Virus record (IMG/VR): IMGVR_UViG_3300020470_005894
Location: 1-64,000 of that record
DNA from: a virus
Length of the DNA: 64,000 bases
Reading direction: 5' to 3' (one strand)
Part shown: in pieces, positions 42,543 through 50,311 of the stretch
How positions within the stretch are numbered: position 1 is the first letter of the stretch
How the letters are laid out: every line of letters begins with the position of its first letter
Notes under the pieces: generated by a model
What the model was told of the DNA's origin: nothing
Database searches by the model: none
The model's input: the letters and a program-made list of their open reading frames with translations, nothing else
Program-made: the position numbers and the translations under genes

Positions 42543-45500
42543 TTAATCGTCAAAAGAAGCCCCGCTTCTCGTGATAATAAAGTCAAGTGCAATAAACTCA
42601 ATTGCTCTTGCAGGCTTGAGGAAGATCTTCGCATACATAATATTTCTATCCACCAAATCAGGGGTGGTTGTATCTTCATCTAGCACAACCTTAAAGTCTG
42701 TCAAACCTAAGCCAGCTTGCACGCCTTCCAGGAAAGGCACAACTTGTCCAGTAAATCTATCCCAAGTTTGCTGTACATTTTGATCAAAAAGAACTCTAGA
42801 AGCGATTCTTGAGATTTCTTTCTTTAAGAAGATTAGCAATCTTCGTACGTTAATTCGATCAAGCGCTGACTGAGTAACTTGTAGCGTCTTCTGGCCAAAA
42901 ATAACGATTCCTTCAGCGGGGAAAGAGGCAATTGGGTTGATGTTAGCATCGTAGAGTGTATCTCTATCAGCTGAAGTTATCCTCTCTCTAACACCGATCA
43001 CTGGAAGACCAGCTGAGCCCTCGCTAAGTCCGCCGCGTGTAAAGCCAGCTGGTGCAAACCAGACAGCCGATTTACGCTGTGAGCTTGAGAAAGTGCCTAG
43101 TGCAACAACAGAAGGCGGTACGTAAAGTACAGAATCATTAATGGTGTCTCTAATTCTAACAAACGGGTAGAAAGTACAGCCGTAGCTTGAATTAATATTT
43201 AAACCTTGTAGGTTTGTAACCACACTTGAAACTGAGCCAGCTTTTGCAGCATCAGTCGGTAGTAAAGCATGCTCATGAGGCGGCTCATAGTTGCCCTCTA
43301 GGTCAATAACTGCCATGGCATCGCCTCGTTCTTCACAATTCTCAACCATTGCAACGTTGAGTGTCGAGTTGGTAACACCAGGTATGGCTGAAACATCATA
43401 TTCGATAAATTCCTTATCAGAAGCTATGTCTAAGGCCTTTTTAATACTGTAGAAAGCATAATTTGATTTTTCTGATCCACCACTCAAAACTCTGTTTGCT
43501 AGCGGATCTTGCTCAGTAATATCAAATCCATCGAATCCACCAAACATTGGAGATGTAAATTTGTTAAATCCTTTGTCTAAAATTCCGCTCACCGAACCAG
43601 ACTTGGAAGTCCAAGACTGCTGATTAGCTCTAGAACCGGATATCCAAAGTGAGTGATCAGCATCAGATAAAGATTCAGAGACATCGTCTAAAGTAAATAC
43701 CCAAGACCATTGGCTCTCCGCGGAAACAATTGCATGTGGATCATGGCCTGCAGGTGAAGACCTCAAAAGATCTAAATTCGTCTCATCAAAGCGCTTGGTA
43801 TCTTTGATACTGGGCTGATAGCCAAAGTATGCTTTTGTTGGTAATACCAATGAACCCTCGGAAGAAGAAACTCGCAACCTAGCAGTTGGAAATTCAAAGC
43901 TAGCTGTGATATGGTCCTGTGTGTATACCATGGTGCCGGCTACCCAATCCTGTAAGCTTTGGCCACTTCCAGTCAGAAGCGCAGTTGGCAATGATCCGCT
44001 GCCTAATGCATAAGGTGAGTCAGTTTGAGACCCACTGGCTAGGCTCCATGTTTTTGGTACGGACGGGCCGTATACACCAAATGGATGAAGGCCTCTTGCT
44101 TCGCCTGAGTCAACAACAGGCGAAGTTTCAACTCTTATGTATTTTGATCTATTCTCATACTCGCCTAAATCAGTTATAGTTTTGTTCGTAGTGTTGTAGC
44201 CGTAATTTCGATCACCAATTAATCGTTTAATAAAGTTAGCAGATTTTGGATTTAAGTTAACATTTGAAAAACGCTCCAAAATCTCTGGACGGTTATCATT
44301 GTCAGAAGCCTTACGAACAACAATGCTAAAGTTACCATAATCATTAAAGTTATCAGTTGGTGCTTTAATAGCCTCAATGGAGACTTTCACGTCTCTGTTC
44401 GAAGATGCGCCGCAGCCAGGATCTTGAGTTGCCCCAGCCCCGCCCAAAGCATGAAGCTTGAACAATCTCTCAGTGTGCTGTGTTGGGTCGAAACCTGCGT
44501 AAGTGTCGCCTCGTGTGTCCTGTGATATAAACCAGCCAGTTGCCGCAGCCCGGGCATTCTGGCGCCGATCGTGCCAATTTAAATTAGAATCACTGTAGGT
44601 TCCAGCAGAAGGTGAATTTAACTGCAATATTACACCCAGCATATTTGTTTTTTGTGGTGACGATCCAGTAACTTTTAATTTGGGATTTTCTGAATCGAAA
44701 AGAGCAGATTCGTAGGTCTCGCCTAGCCAATATTTTTCTACAGTCGTCCCACCGCCAGTGTATACAACCTCACTATTAGTCTTTGTTGGATCAGTGTTAA
44801 AGACGCGTCTTGCAAAAAGCTTAGAGTCTCTGTTAAAATTAAAAGTAGTCGTTTTGAGTTCATTCTCGGTAGCACCTATAACTTTTGCCGTAAACTGCGG
44901 CCCAGACGTTGCTGTGCCAGAGCTTTTAATCAAAACACCTGCACCCTGTCGAGCAGCTCCGTCCCTAGCTGTACCGGTAAGCACTACGCCGCCATTTTGC
45001 ACATACCAAACAGCAGCCAATGTACCTGTTACAGGATAATGTGCTCCGCCGTAAAGAACATTGCTAGCACCAGGAGCACCGGTGCCCATTGTAACTTGAA
45101 TGTCATTTCCGACCGGGCCCGTAGTTGTTGCAGTTAGCTTAACTTGAGTGCTGCTAAGAAGTGATGCGGTGACACCGGCGATACCTGTATTGACTCCAGA
45201 GTTTGCTGCAGCAAAGTTGTGCTTGTATTGCCCGTTGCCCGTTCCAAAGTTACCGTTGATAGCGTCGACAACCGTTTCTGCAACGGTGCCAGCAGAGGGA
45301 GTAGAGCTTACTCCAACAGCTATAACTGTAGAAGTCGTCGATGAAGCGCCTGTCGCGTCCGCACCAGTTAACCTAACTGTCATTGCAGTTCCAGAGCCTC
45401 CAGCATTGCTAGGCACCAGCACCGTAAAATCGTCACTAGCGCCGTAGCCGGAAAATTGAATTGTGCCGGCTAATGTAGAGGCAGCGGTACTACCATAAGC

Positions 45501-45938
45501 GTCTGGATCAGGCATGACAAATAAGCCATATGCTCCGCCGGCTGACTTGAGCGCGGTATTTGGGGTGTTGTCTGTTATCCATCCAGCTAAACCAGGAGCA
45601 GTTGAGCTAGCATCAGAGGGATTTTGGCCCAATACGCGGTATACTGTACAAGGGGAGTTATTTCTCAACCAAGCTTGCACCGCATATGCTGCGTATGTAG
45701 GCGCTGTTAGAGCACCATGCCTCCATACTTCAGTCGCTGGGCTACCGTCTGATGGGTTTCCAAAGATTGAGACAAATTCACGAAAAGAATTGACCCGTAC
45801 AGGCCTGTGGGCTGGTCCTTTTTCAAAGCGCCCAATCACTAAAGGCCCCATACGCTCTGGAAGTGCTGGAATGCCTGATTCATCTATCTCATCAATAAAA
45901 ATACCGGGCGATACAAACTTAAATTTATCTACTGACAT
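42543..45938 (-). CDS. Tail sheath protein (gp18-like), unusually long
   Basis: 1131 aa against about 660 in T4. The N-terminus (FVSPGIFIDEIDES, GPLVIGRFEKGPA) and the C-terminal domain (IVIFGQKTLQ, INVRRLLIFLKKEI, KIFLKPARAIEFI) are the standard sheath core. The extra length is in the middle, about residues 120-800, with Gly/Ser/Thr-rich beta domains probably facing outwards. Contracts to drive the tube. Start at 45938 (MSVDKF) after AGGAG; a TTG at 45953 is rejected. Late-type element 50 nt upstream. Confidence 0.95.
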   Translation of the reverse strand: MSVDKFKFVSPGIFIDEIDESGIPALPERMGPLVIGRFEKGPAHRPVRVNSFREFVSIFGNPSDGSPATEVWRHGALTAPTYAAYAVQAWLRNNSPCTVYRVLGQNPSDASSTAPGLAGWITDNTPNTALKSAGGAYGLFVMPDPDAYGSTAASTLAGTIQFSGYGASDDFTVLVPSNAGGSGTAMTVRLTGADATGASSTTSTVIAVGVSSTPSAGTVAETVVDAINGNFGTGNGQYKHNFAAANSGVNTGIAGVTASLLSSTQVKLTATTTGPVGNDIQVTMGTGAPGASNVLYGGAHYPVTGTLAAVWYVQNGGVVLTGTARDGAARQGAGVLIKSSGTATSGPQFTAKVIGATENELKTTTFNFNRDSKLFARRVFNTDPTKTNSEVVYTGGGTTVEKYWLGETYESALFDSENPKLKVTGSSPQKTNMLGVILQLNSPSAGTYSDSNLNWHDRRQNARAAATGWFISQDTRGDTYAGFDPTQHTERLFKLHALGGAGATQDPGCGASSNRDVKVSIEAIKAPTDNFNDYGNFSIVVRKASDNDNRPEILERFSNVNLNPKSANFIKRLIGDRNYGYNTTNKTITDLGEYENRSKYIRVETSPVVDSGEARGLHPFGVYGPSVPKTWSLASGSQTDSPYALGSGSLPTALLTGSGQSLQDWVAGTMVYTQDHITASFEFPTARLRVSSSEGSLVLPTKAYFGYQPSIKDTKRFDETNLDLLRSSPAGHDPHAIVSAESQWSWVFTLDDVSESLSDADHSLWISGSRANQQSWTSKSGSVSGILDKGFNKFTSPMFGGFDGFDITEQDPLANRVLSGGSEKSNYAFYSIKKALDIASDKEFIEYDVSAIPGVTNSTLNVAMVENCEERGDAMAVIDLEGNYEPPHEHALLPTDAAKAGSVSSVVTNLQGLNINSSYGCTFYPFVRIRDTINDSVLYVPPSVVALGTFSSSQRKSAVWFAPAGFTRGGLSEGSAGLPVIGVRERITSADRDTLYDANINPIASFPAEGIVIFGQKTLQVTQSALDRINVRRLLIFLKKEISRIASRVLFDQNVQQTWDRFTGQVVPFLEGVQAGLGLTDFKVVLDEDTTTPDLVDRNIMYAKIFLKPARAIEFIALDFIITRSGASFDD

Positions 45939-45988
45939 GTCATTGCTCCTCAATTAGACAGTTCTTAAAAATATACGAACTTTTTCTT

Positions 45989-45999
45989 TAATAAATAGT
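45989..45999 (-). promoter_or_regulatory. Late-promoter-like element before the sheath gene
   Basis: Minus strand GACTATTTATTAAAG, 50 nt upstream of the ATG at 45938, in the gap after the gp15-like gene. Confidence 0.55.
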
Positions 46000-46020
46000 C
46001 ACACCTAGCTACAAAACCCT

Positions 46021-46872
46021 TTAAAATCTAAATTCACCGTCCTCTCCGTCAACCAAAACTCTCTCGCGAGCAAATCTGATCTGCACAGGATTCTCTCGAC
46101 GAACAACTCTGGGCTGTTTTTGGTTCTTGCCATCTCCAATTAAATAGCCGAAAACATTAATGGTAATCGCTGTTTCATACTTTCTTTCATTAACCTGATA
46201 GTTTGAAATATTATTAGAAGCCGCGTAATTTTCCTGTATAAACGCTTCGTATCTATTTAAATTGTGCTGTATCATAACTCTTTTGTGTCCATTAGAGACT
46301 CTTATGAAAGGTGTCATCAAATCATTCATCTGTTCTTGGTACTCTGTTCTAAGCGTTAATCCGTACTCAACATCAACATAAATTGGTATTGGAATCGTTA
46401 TGGTCTCATAGACAATTTTTTCATTCTTCTTAAAACGATGTAAAGGAAAATTTAGCTGTTTTTTTCTACGTAAAGCGTCTGCATTAGCAAAGTTACTTGT
46501 TTTTTCTTGCTGTATTACTTTATTTATGGTTAAATAGCCGCCCTTGAGATCGCCAATTGGGTCAACAGTTGCGTATGGAATAGATCTGGACTTTTCACTT
46601 TTTTTAACTGCTTTTCGCTCGACAGATATTACAGGCAAAACAACCTGGCCCGTAGCGTCACGCTCGACGTTACTAGTTTTTATATTTTGTGAGCGCTCAG
46701 AGCCTGACCATATAACAGGAACTTTTCGAAAACCTTTGTTAGTTCGTGTTTGTATTGCCAAAGTATCATTTAAAAAATTATACAATGCAAAATCTATATC
46801 TTCTAATTCAGACTTATAAAACAATACATCGCGTGAAGTTTTCTCTTCATTTCTTGTTTTTTTAGGTGCCAT
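46021..46872 (-). CDS. Proximal tail sheath stabiliser (gp15-like)
   Basis: 283 aa. Segments KVPVIWSGSERSQ, VLPVISVERKAV, IPIPIYVDVEYGLTLRTEYQ and TINVFGYLIGDGKN are the kind seen in the gp15 family of T4-like phages. The gene order gp13-gp14-gp15-gp18 supports it. It should cap the tail end where it meets the neck. Start at 46872 (MAPKK) after GAGAGGG; the open frame to 46911 would overlap the gp14-like gene more deeply. Confidence 0.72.
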   Translation of the reverse strand: MAPKKTRNEEKTSRDVLFYKSELEDIDFALYNFLNDTLAIQTRTNKGFRKVPVIWSGSERSQNIKTSNVERDATGQVVLPVISVERKAVKKSEKSRSIPYATVDPIGDLKGGYLTINKVIQQEKTSNFANADALRRKKQLNFPLHRFKKNEKIVYETITIPIPIYVDVEYGLTLRTEYQEQMNDLMTPFIRVSNGHKRVMIQHNLNRYEAFIQENYAASNNISNYQVNERKYETAITINVFGYLIGDGKNQKQPRVVRRENPVQIRFARERVLVDGEDGEFRF

Positions 46873-47356
46873 CGAAATATCCCTCTCTTGTCTTAATACA
46901 CTGTGCTGCAACTTCTATACGACGATCCGCTTGGCCAAATATTTCTTTGGGCTCTTTTAAGCTTACAATTTCATAAAAGTTTTTTCCATAAGCGACAAAA
47001 TCGCCCTCACGCACAAACAAGTTTTGATCTTCTGTTAATCTTCTCTTGTGAAAATGCACCGTTAGCTTTATTGCTTTATCAACTCCAAATTTATCCGTTG
47101 CTGTCTCCTCACCATTAAATTCAACTAAAGCATGTACTCTCACAGGTGGAAGAAAGGTTTTTACAACTGCTTCATTATATAAATTATGATAATCTGTATG
47201 ATCTAAGTCTATAGCATAATAAACAATTGTCTGGCCTACAACACGCTCTATTAATTCATCATTAACTTGTTTTACAAGATCTCGCTCTTTTTTACCAACA
47301 AAAAGAGGAGGTGGAGGCGATGAAGGTTGTGACCATTTGTTTTTTTCTTGTGCCAT
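46862..47356 (-). CDS. Neck protein (gp14-like)
   Basis: 164 aa. The pattern FVREGDFVAYGKNFYEIVSL, KEIFGQADRRIEVAA, is like the gp14 neck family, although shorter than T4 gp14 (256). The first 20 residues are Pro/Ser-rich. It lies between the gp13- and gp15-like genes, matching T4 order. Should help join head and tail. Confidence 0.7.
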   Translation of the reverse strand: MAQEKNKWSQPSSPPPPLFVGKKERDLVKQVNDELIERVVGQTIVYYAIDLDHTDYHNLYNEAVVKTFLPPVRVHALVEFNGEETATDKFGVDKAIKLTVHFHKRRLTEDQNLFVREGDFVAYGKNFYEIVSLKEPKEIFGQADRRIEVAAQCIKTREGYFDGT

Positions 47357-47361
47357 TTAAT

Positions 47362-48654
47362 TTACCCTACATAAATGTACATGGGAATAGTTTTTCCCGT
47401 GTTCAGAGTGTTTTCTGTTATAGTTTTTTGTATCTCTGTCATTTTCTGATAAGTCAATTCGTCAAGCACTTTCTGCAGATCCTCTCTAAGCGCTTTTTGC
47501 TCATTTTGACCCTCGGTGACCAGCTCCTTACCGTTTAAATTAACATTATTACCTGGTATTGGAATTGTCCCAAACTTAGAGCGAATATGGCCAAGTGTCT
47601 CTTTAGACAAAGCCAGCGCAAACCTGCGGATCCACTGTTTGCCAATTGAGTTTATATTCTTATAAGGTATATTTGCTAATGGCAAAGTATTCATATTGTT
47701 AACGCCCCCCACACGATCTGATCTGTCCTCTTGATCATCCCAGGGCTCTGGATCAATTGAGAACTCAAACCATATTTTTGTAGGCCCAACTGAAGTTGGC
47801 AAGGGGTTAATTCTTAATTTATTATTTTTAATTTGATAGGAATAATGTGAATTTCTCGTATAGATAGCGTCCTCATATGCCATGGCTTGGGCTTTGTTTT
47901 GCCATGGAGGAATTATCTCAAATGATGAATCATCTGCGTACATTCCGTAGGTTGATAAGTTACCTACGGTGTTTAAACCACCATAATACCCATAAAATCT
48001 CCACATCGCATGAGGAGTCTTATAATAGACTCTTCTAATTATAATTCTTTTGTCGCCAACCTTATTGTAGTAAGGCATACTGCTATCACTAGTGGCAGAG
48101 CTAGAAATAATACTCTGCAAATCATAATCTTGTGTTTGTGTAACAGTGTCGACAGAACCAGAATATATTGGTACCGTGCCACCTAGACCCGTCTCACCAA
48201 TACTTGAGTCCATTACTTTTTTAGCATAACCTAAAATATATTTTGGGTATTTCAGTTCTACGTTAGAATTACTCAAAGAATCAGTTCTCTGACCATCAGA
48301 ATCAAAAGTTCCAGTAACAGCACCTAGAGAACTATGGAGTATATTTTTTGACTGATGTACATTAACAATGAAAGAATATTCTAAAGTTGCCTCTTCATAA
48401 GCAGCGTAGATGTTGCCAACTGTTAACTCAATGTCTAATACATCGCCGCCTAATTTTTTGTAAGTATATGCTACCTGATCAGCAGCGCCTGTCATAAAAT
48501 TAGCGTCGGCTAAGTCACCGCCAGAAGCTACGTATATACCAAAAGGATAATGACTGGTGTTTTCAGATCCATCGGCTCCCGTGCCTAGCGTGCCTGTAAC
48601 TGGCAATACAACAGCTGAAGTTTGTGCTCTGGGCGTTAAAGTGGGTGTTGCCAT
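47362..48654 (-). CDS. Neck protein (gp13-like)
   Basis: 430 aa against 309 in T4. The C-terminal half holds KIWFEFSIDPEPWDD, then KQWIRRFALALSKETLGHIR and SKFGTIPIPGNNVNLNG, typical of gp13 of T4-like phages. The N-terminal 60 residues are Thr/Gly-rich. Forms the portal-proximal neck ring. First gene of the neck-tail module, after a terminator; ribosome site AGGAGA. Confidence 0.85.
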   Translation of the reverse strand: MATPTLTPRAQTSAVVLPVTGTLGTGADGSENTSHYPFGIYVASGGDLADANFMTGAADQVAYTYKKLGGDVLDIELTVGNIYAAYEEATLEYSFIVNVHQSKNILHSSLGAVTGTFDSDGQRTDSLSNSNVELKYPKYILGYAKKVMDSSIGETGLGGTVPIYSGSVDTVTQTQDYDLQSIISSSATSDSSMPYYNKVGDKRIIIRRVYYKTPHAMWRFYGYYGGLNTVGNLSTYGMYADDSSFEIIPPWQNKAQAMAYEDAIYTRNSHYSYQIKNNKLRINPLPTSVGPTKIWFEFSIDPEPWDDQEDRSDRVGGVNNMNTLPLANIPYKNINSIGKQWIRRFALALSKETLGHIRSKFGTIPIPGNNVNLNGKELVTEGQNEQKALREDLQKVLDELTYQKMTEIQKTITENTLNTGKTIPMYIYVG

Positions 48655-48727
48655 TCATCTGGTCTCCTATCAGTATAATTAGTTAGAAGAGAACGTTTTG
48701 TCCTGAAGACATTGGGGTATATAAAAC

Positions 48728-48761
48728 AAAACCCCGCCATGATAACTCAGGACGGGGTTTT
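48728..48761 (-). terminator. Terminator before the neck module
   Basis: AAAACCCCG and CGGGGTTTT as inverted repeats with T-rich flanks on both strands, so it could work in either direction. It ends the transcript of the Lys/Ala-rich small gene. Confidence 0.75.
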
Positions 48762-48781
48762 TTCTCACCAATTTTATTATT

Positions 48782-48922
48782 TTACTCTTCTTTCTTCTTT
48801 TTTGCAGGAGCTTTTTTAGGAGCAGCTTTTGCTTTTTTAGGAGCAGCCTTGGCAGCTACTGCTTTTTTTTCACGCTCAGCTTTTCTCTCCTCTATCTTTC
48901 TGATATCATTTATAATTCCCAT
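48782..48922 (-). CDS. Lys/Ala-rich histone H1-like small protein, 46 aa
   Basis: Begins MGIINDIRKIEERKAERE, then a tail of AAPKKAKAAPKKAPAKKKK, the composition of histone H1 tails and of bacterial nucleoid proteins. GGAGA ribosome site 5 nt before the ATG. Made late, next to capsid genes, so it could bind packaged DNA or be an internal head protein. Only composition supports this. Confidence 0.7.
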   Translation of the reverse strand: MGIINDIRKIEERKAEREKKAVAAKAAPKKAKAAPKKAPAKKKKEE

Positions 48923-48931
48923 GATAATCTC

Positions 48932-49756
48932 CTAGACTTCCCAAGCGACGCGAATGTAATTAACTTGAATATTGTTAGTCGCACCGGTTGTCTCTTGGAA
49001 AAGAATTGGCCTTAAGGAACTATCATCTGGAATATTTGAGCTGATAGTTTTAACTAAAGTCATATCTCCAGGTTCAGTACCAGATGCAGCCTGAGAATGA
49101 TAAAGTTTAACTACCGAACCATCCCAGTGAAGAGCCATATTCAGGACATCATTATCAGCAGCATAAGTCAAGGCAGTCGGAAAAGCTGCAGCGATCGTCC
49201 CATCACCATTTTTGTTGTGTGCATACTGAATTGCATCAACGTTATGCGCAGGCTTGACAAATCCAATTCTGTCGGTGCCGCCGCCGGCAGCTTCAAGGTG
49301 AATCGAGTCGACGGTAATAGCATTCTCCGTAACACCGAAAAAGAATTCAGCGTCGTCATGATTTGCGACCTTAATAGAAGCTTCCATCCACCATCTTTTT
49401 GTGCTTGATGCGCAGCTAATCGGCGCAGCATCAAGGCCGATTGCTGTTTGATTTCCTGCAGAGTTGCCACCAGCTAGCTGAATAGAGCCATCTGTAAAAT
49501 CACTATCACTATTAATAGCAGTGACCGCGCCAGAGTTGGCATCGTCAAAAAGCCAGATACCAGTTGTTGCGTTATCAGCAACCGGAAGCAAATCAACCAC
49601 GCCGCCTGCGTGCATTTGTCCCATACATGCGACTTTTAAATTACGGCGCAAGCCAGGCACCATCGGAGGGCGGACATACCCCCACTCATCGTTTTTACTA
49701 CGAGGTACTTCCATAAGGCTATCAAGCCTCCTACGTCCTAATCTTCGACTTCCCAT
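48932..49756 (-). CDS. Putative virion surface protein, 274 aa
   Basis: Residues about 70-274 are beta-rich with WWMEASIKVANHDDAEFFFG, LNMALHWDGSVVKLYHSQ and NNIQVNYIRVAWEV, the look of a jelly-roll, lectin-like domain. The N-terminus is Arg-rich. Located between capsid and neck genes; a head decoration protein is a reasonable guess. Late-type element 124 nt upstream and a leader with two hairpins. Confidence 0.72.
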   Translation of the reverse strand: MGSRRLGRRRLDSLMEVPRSKNDEWGYVRPPMVPGLRRNLKVACMGQMHAGGVVDLLPVADNATTGIWLFDDANSGAVTAINSDSDFTDGSIQLAGGNSAGNQTAIGLDAAPISCASSTKRWWMEASIKVANHDDAEFFFGVTENAITVDSIHLEAAGGGTDRIGFVKPAHNVDAIQYAHNKNGDGTIAAAFPTALTYAADNDVLNMALHWDGSVVKLYHSQAASGTEPGDMTLVKTISSNIPDDSSLRPILFQETTGATNNIQVNYIRVAWEV

Positions 49757-49807
49757 TTTTTGTTTCTCCTTTTTTAAGTTATCGATAACTTGATTTTAAT
49801 CACGAAA

Positions 49808-49858
49808 CATAGCCAGCCACCTCGGCTATGAATCTTCAAGGGTCAGTGGCCCCGACCC
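49808..49858 (-). other. Two hairpins in the leader of the 274-aa gene
   Basis: CATAGCC/GGCTATG (49808-49830) and GGGTC/GACCC (49840-49858), both downstream of the late-type element, so probably in the 5' leader of the mRNA. They could stabilise it. No T run. Confidence 0.4.
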
Positions 49859-49880
49859 GGGAGAATAATTTCAAGTTGTA

Positions 49881-49891
49881 TTATAAATAGT
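49881..49891 (-). promoter_or_regulatory. Late-promoter-like element before the 274-aa gene
   Basis: Minus strand AACTATTTATAATAC, 124 nt before the ATG at 49756, in a 220-nt gene-free gap. Confidence 0.5.
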
Positions 49892-49976
49892 TGATTTAAA
49901 AGTCAAAATCTCAAAAATTAGCAGCGATATTTTTTTGAGTATTCTGATTTTTTAAAGGTTAAAAGTTTTGTGACTT

Positions 49977-50180
49977 TTATTCAGACTCTTCCTCTTCAAC
50001 TGTCTCCTCTGAATCTGATACTTCTTCAGATGATTCTGGGTTAAGGGCAGATAACAAGCCAATTGCTTCTGCTAATAAACCAGCTTCTTCAAGACTAAAA
50101 GCTCCTCTTTTCTGAGCTAGCTGCGCAGCTTGAACCAATAAATCGACAGCTTGTCCCGGTGTTTCAACTCTTTGTGACAT
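49977..50180 (-). CDS. Small acidic virion-region protein, 67 aa
   Basis: Residues 6-48 are helical with AVDLLVQAAQLAQKRGAFSL, and residues 50-67 are nearly all Glu, Ser and Asp. Lies directly after the capsid gene, between its terminator and the next module, with its own promoter and AAGGAGA. A head-associated accessory protein is possible. Family unknown. Confidence 0.78.
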   Translation of the reverse strand: MSQRVETPGQAVDLLVQAAQLAQKRGAFSLEEAGLLAEAIGLLSALNPESSEEVSDSEETVEEEESE

Positions 50181-50211
50181 TTTATTCTCCTTCTAATATG
50201 TCGGTGTCACC

Positions 50212-50240
50212 ATTATATAGGCATAAGATATTAATGTTAA
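50212..50240 (-). promoter_or_regulatory. Sigma-70-type promoter of the 67-aa gene
   Basis: TTAACA (50240-50235), 17-nt spacer, TATAAT (50217-50212) on the minus strand. The -10 is perfect and the -35 is 5/6. Start near 50205, 25 nt before the ATG. It lies just after the capsid gene terminator. Confidence 0.65.
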
Positions 50241-50257
50241 ATTTTTTTTAAAAAAAA

Positions 50258-50284
50258 CCCCGCCAAGGAAAACCCAAGGCGGGG
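50258..50284 (-). terminator. Strong terminator after the major capsid gene
   Basis: CCCCGCC/GGCGGGG 7-bp GC stem followed on the minus strand by a run of eight T, 27 nt after the capsid stop. Confidence 0.9.
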
Positions 50285-50311
50285 CATAATTTAATCAACC
50301 TTTATTGGTGA

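Noticed and set aside
42518-49891. TATAAATA on the plus strand as true T4 late promoters
   Set aside because: They would transcribe antisense to every nearby gene. All copies lie before minus-strand genes, so I read the element on the minus strand instead.
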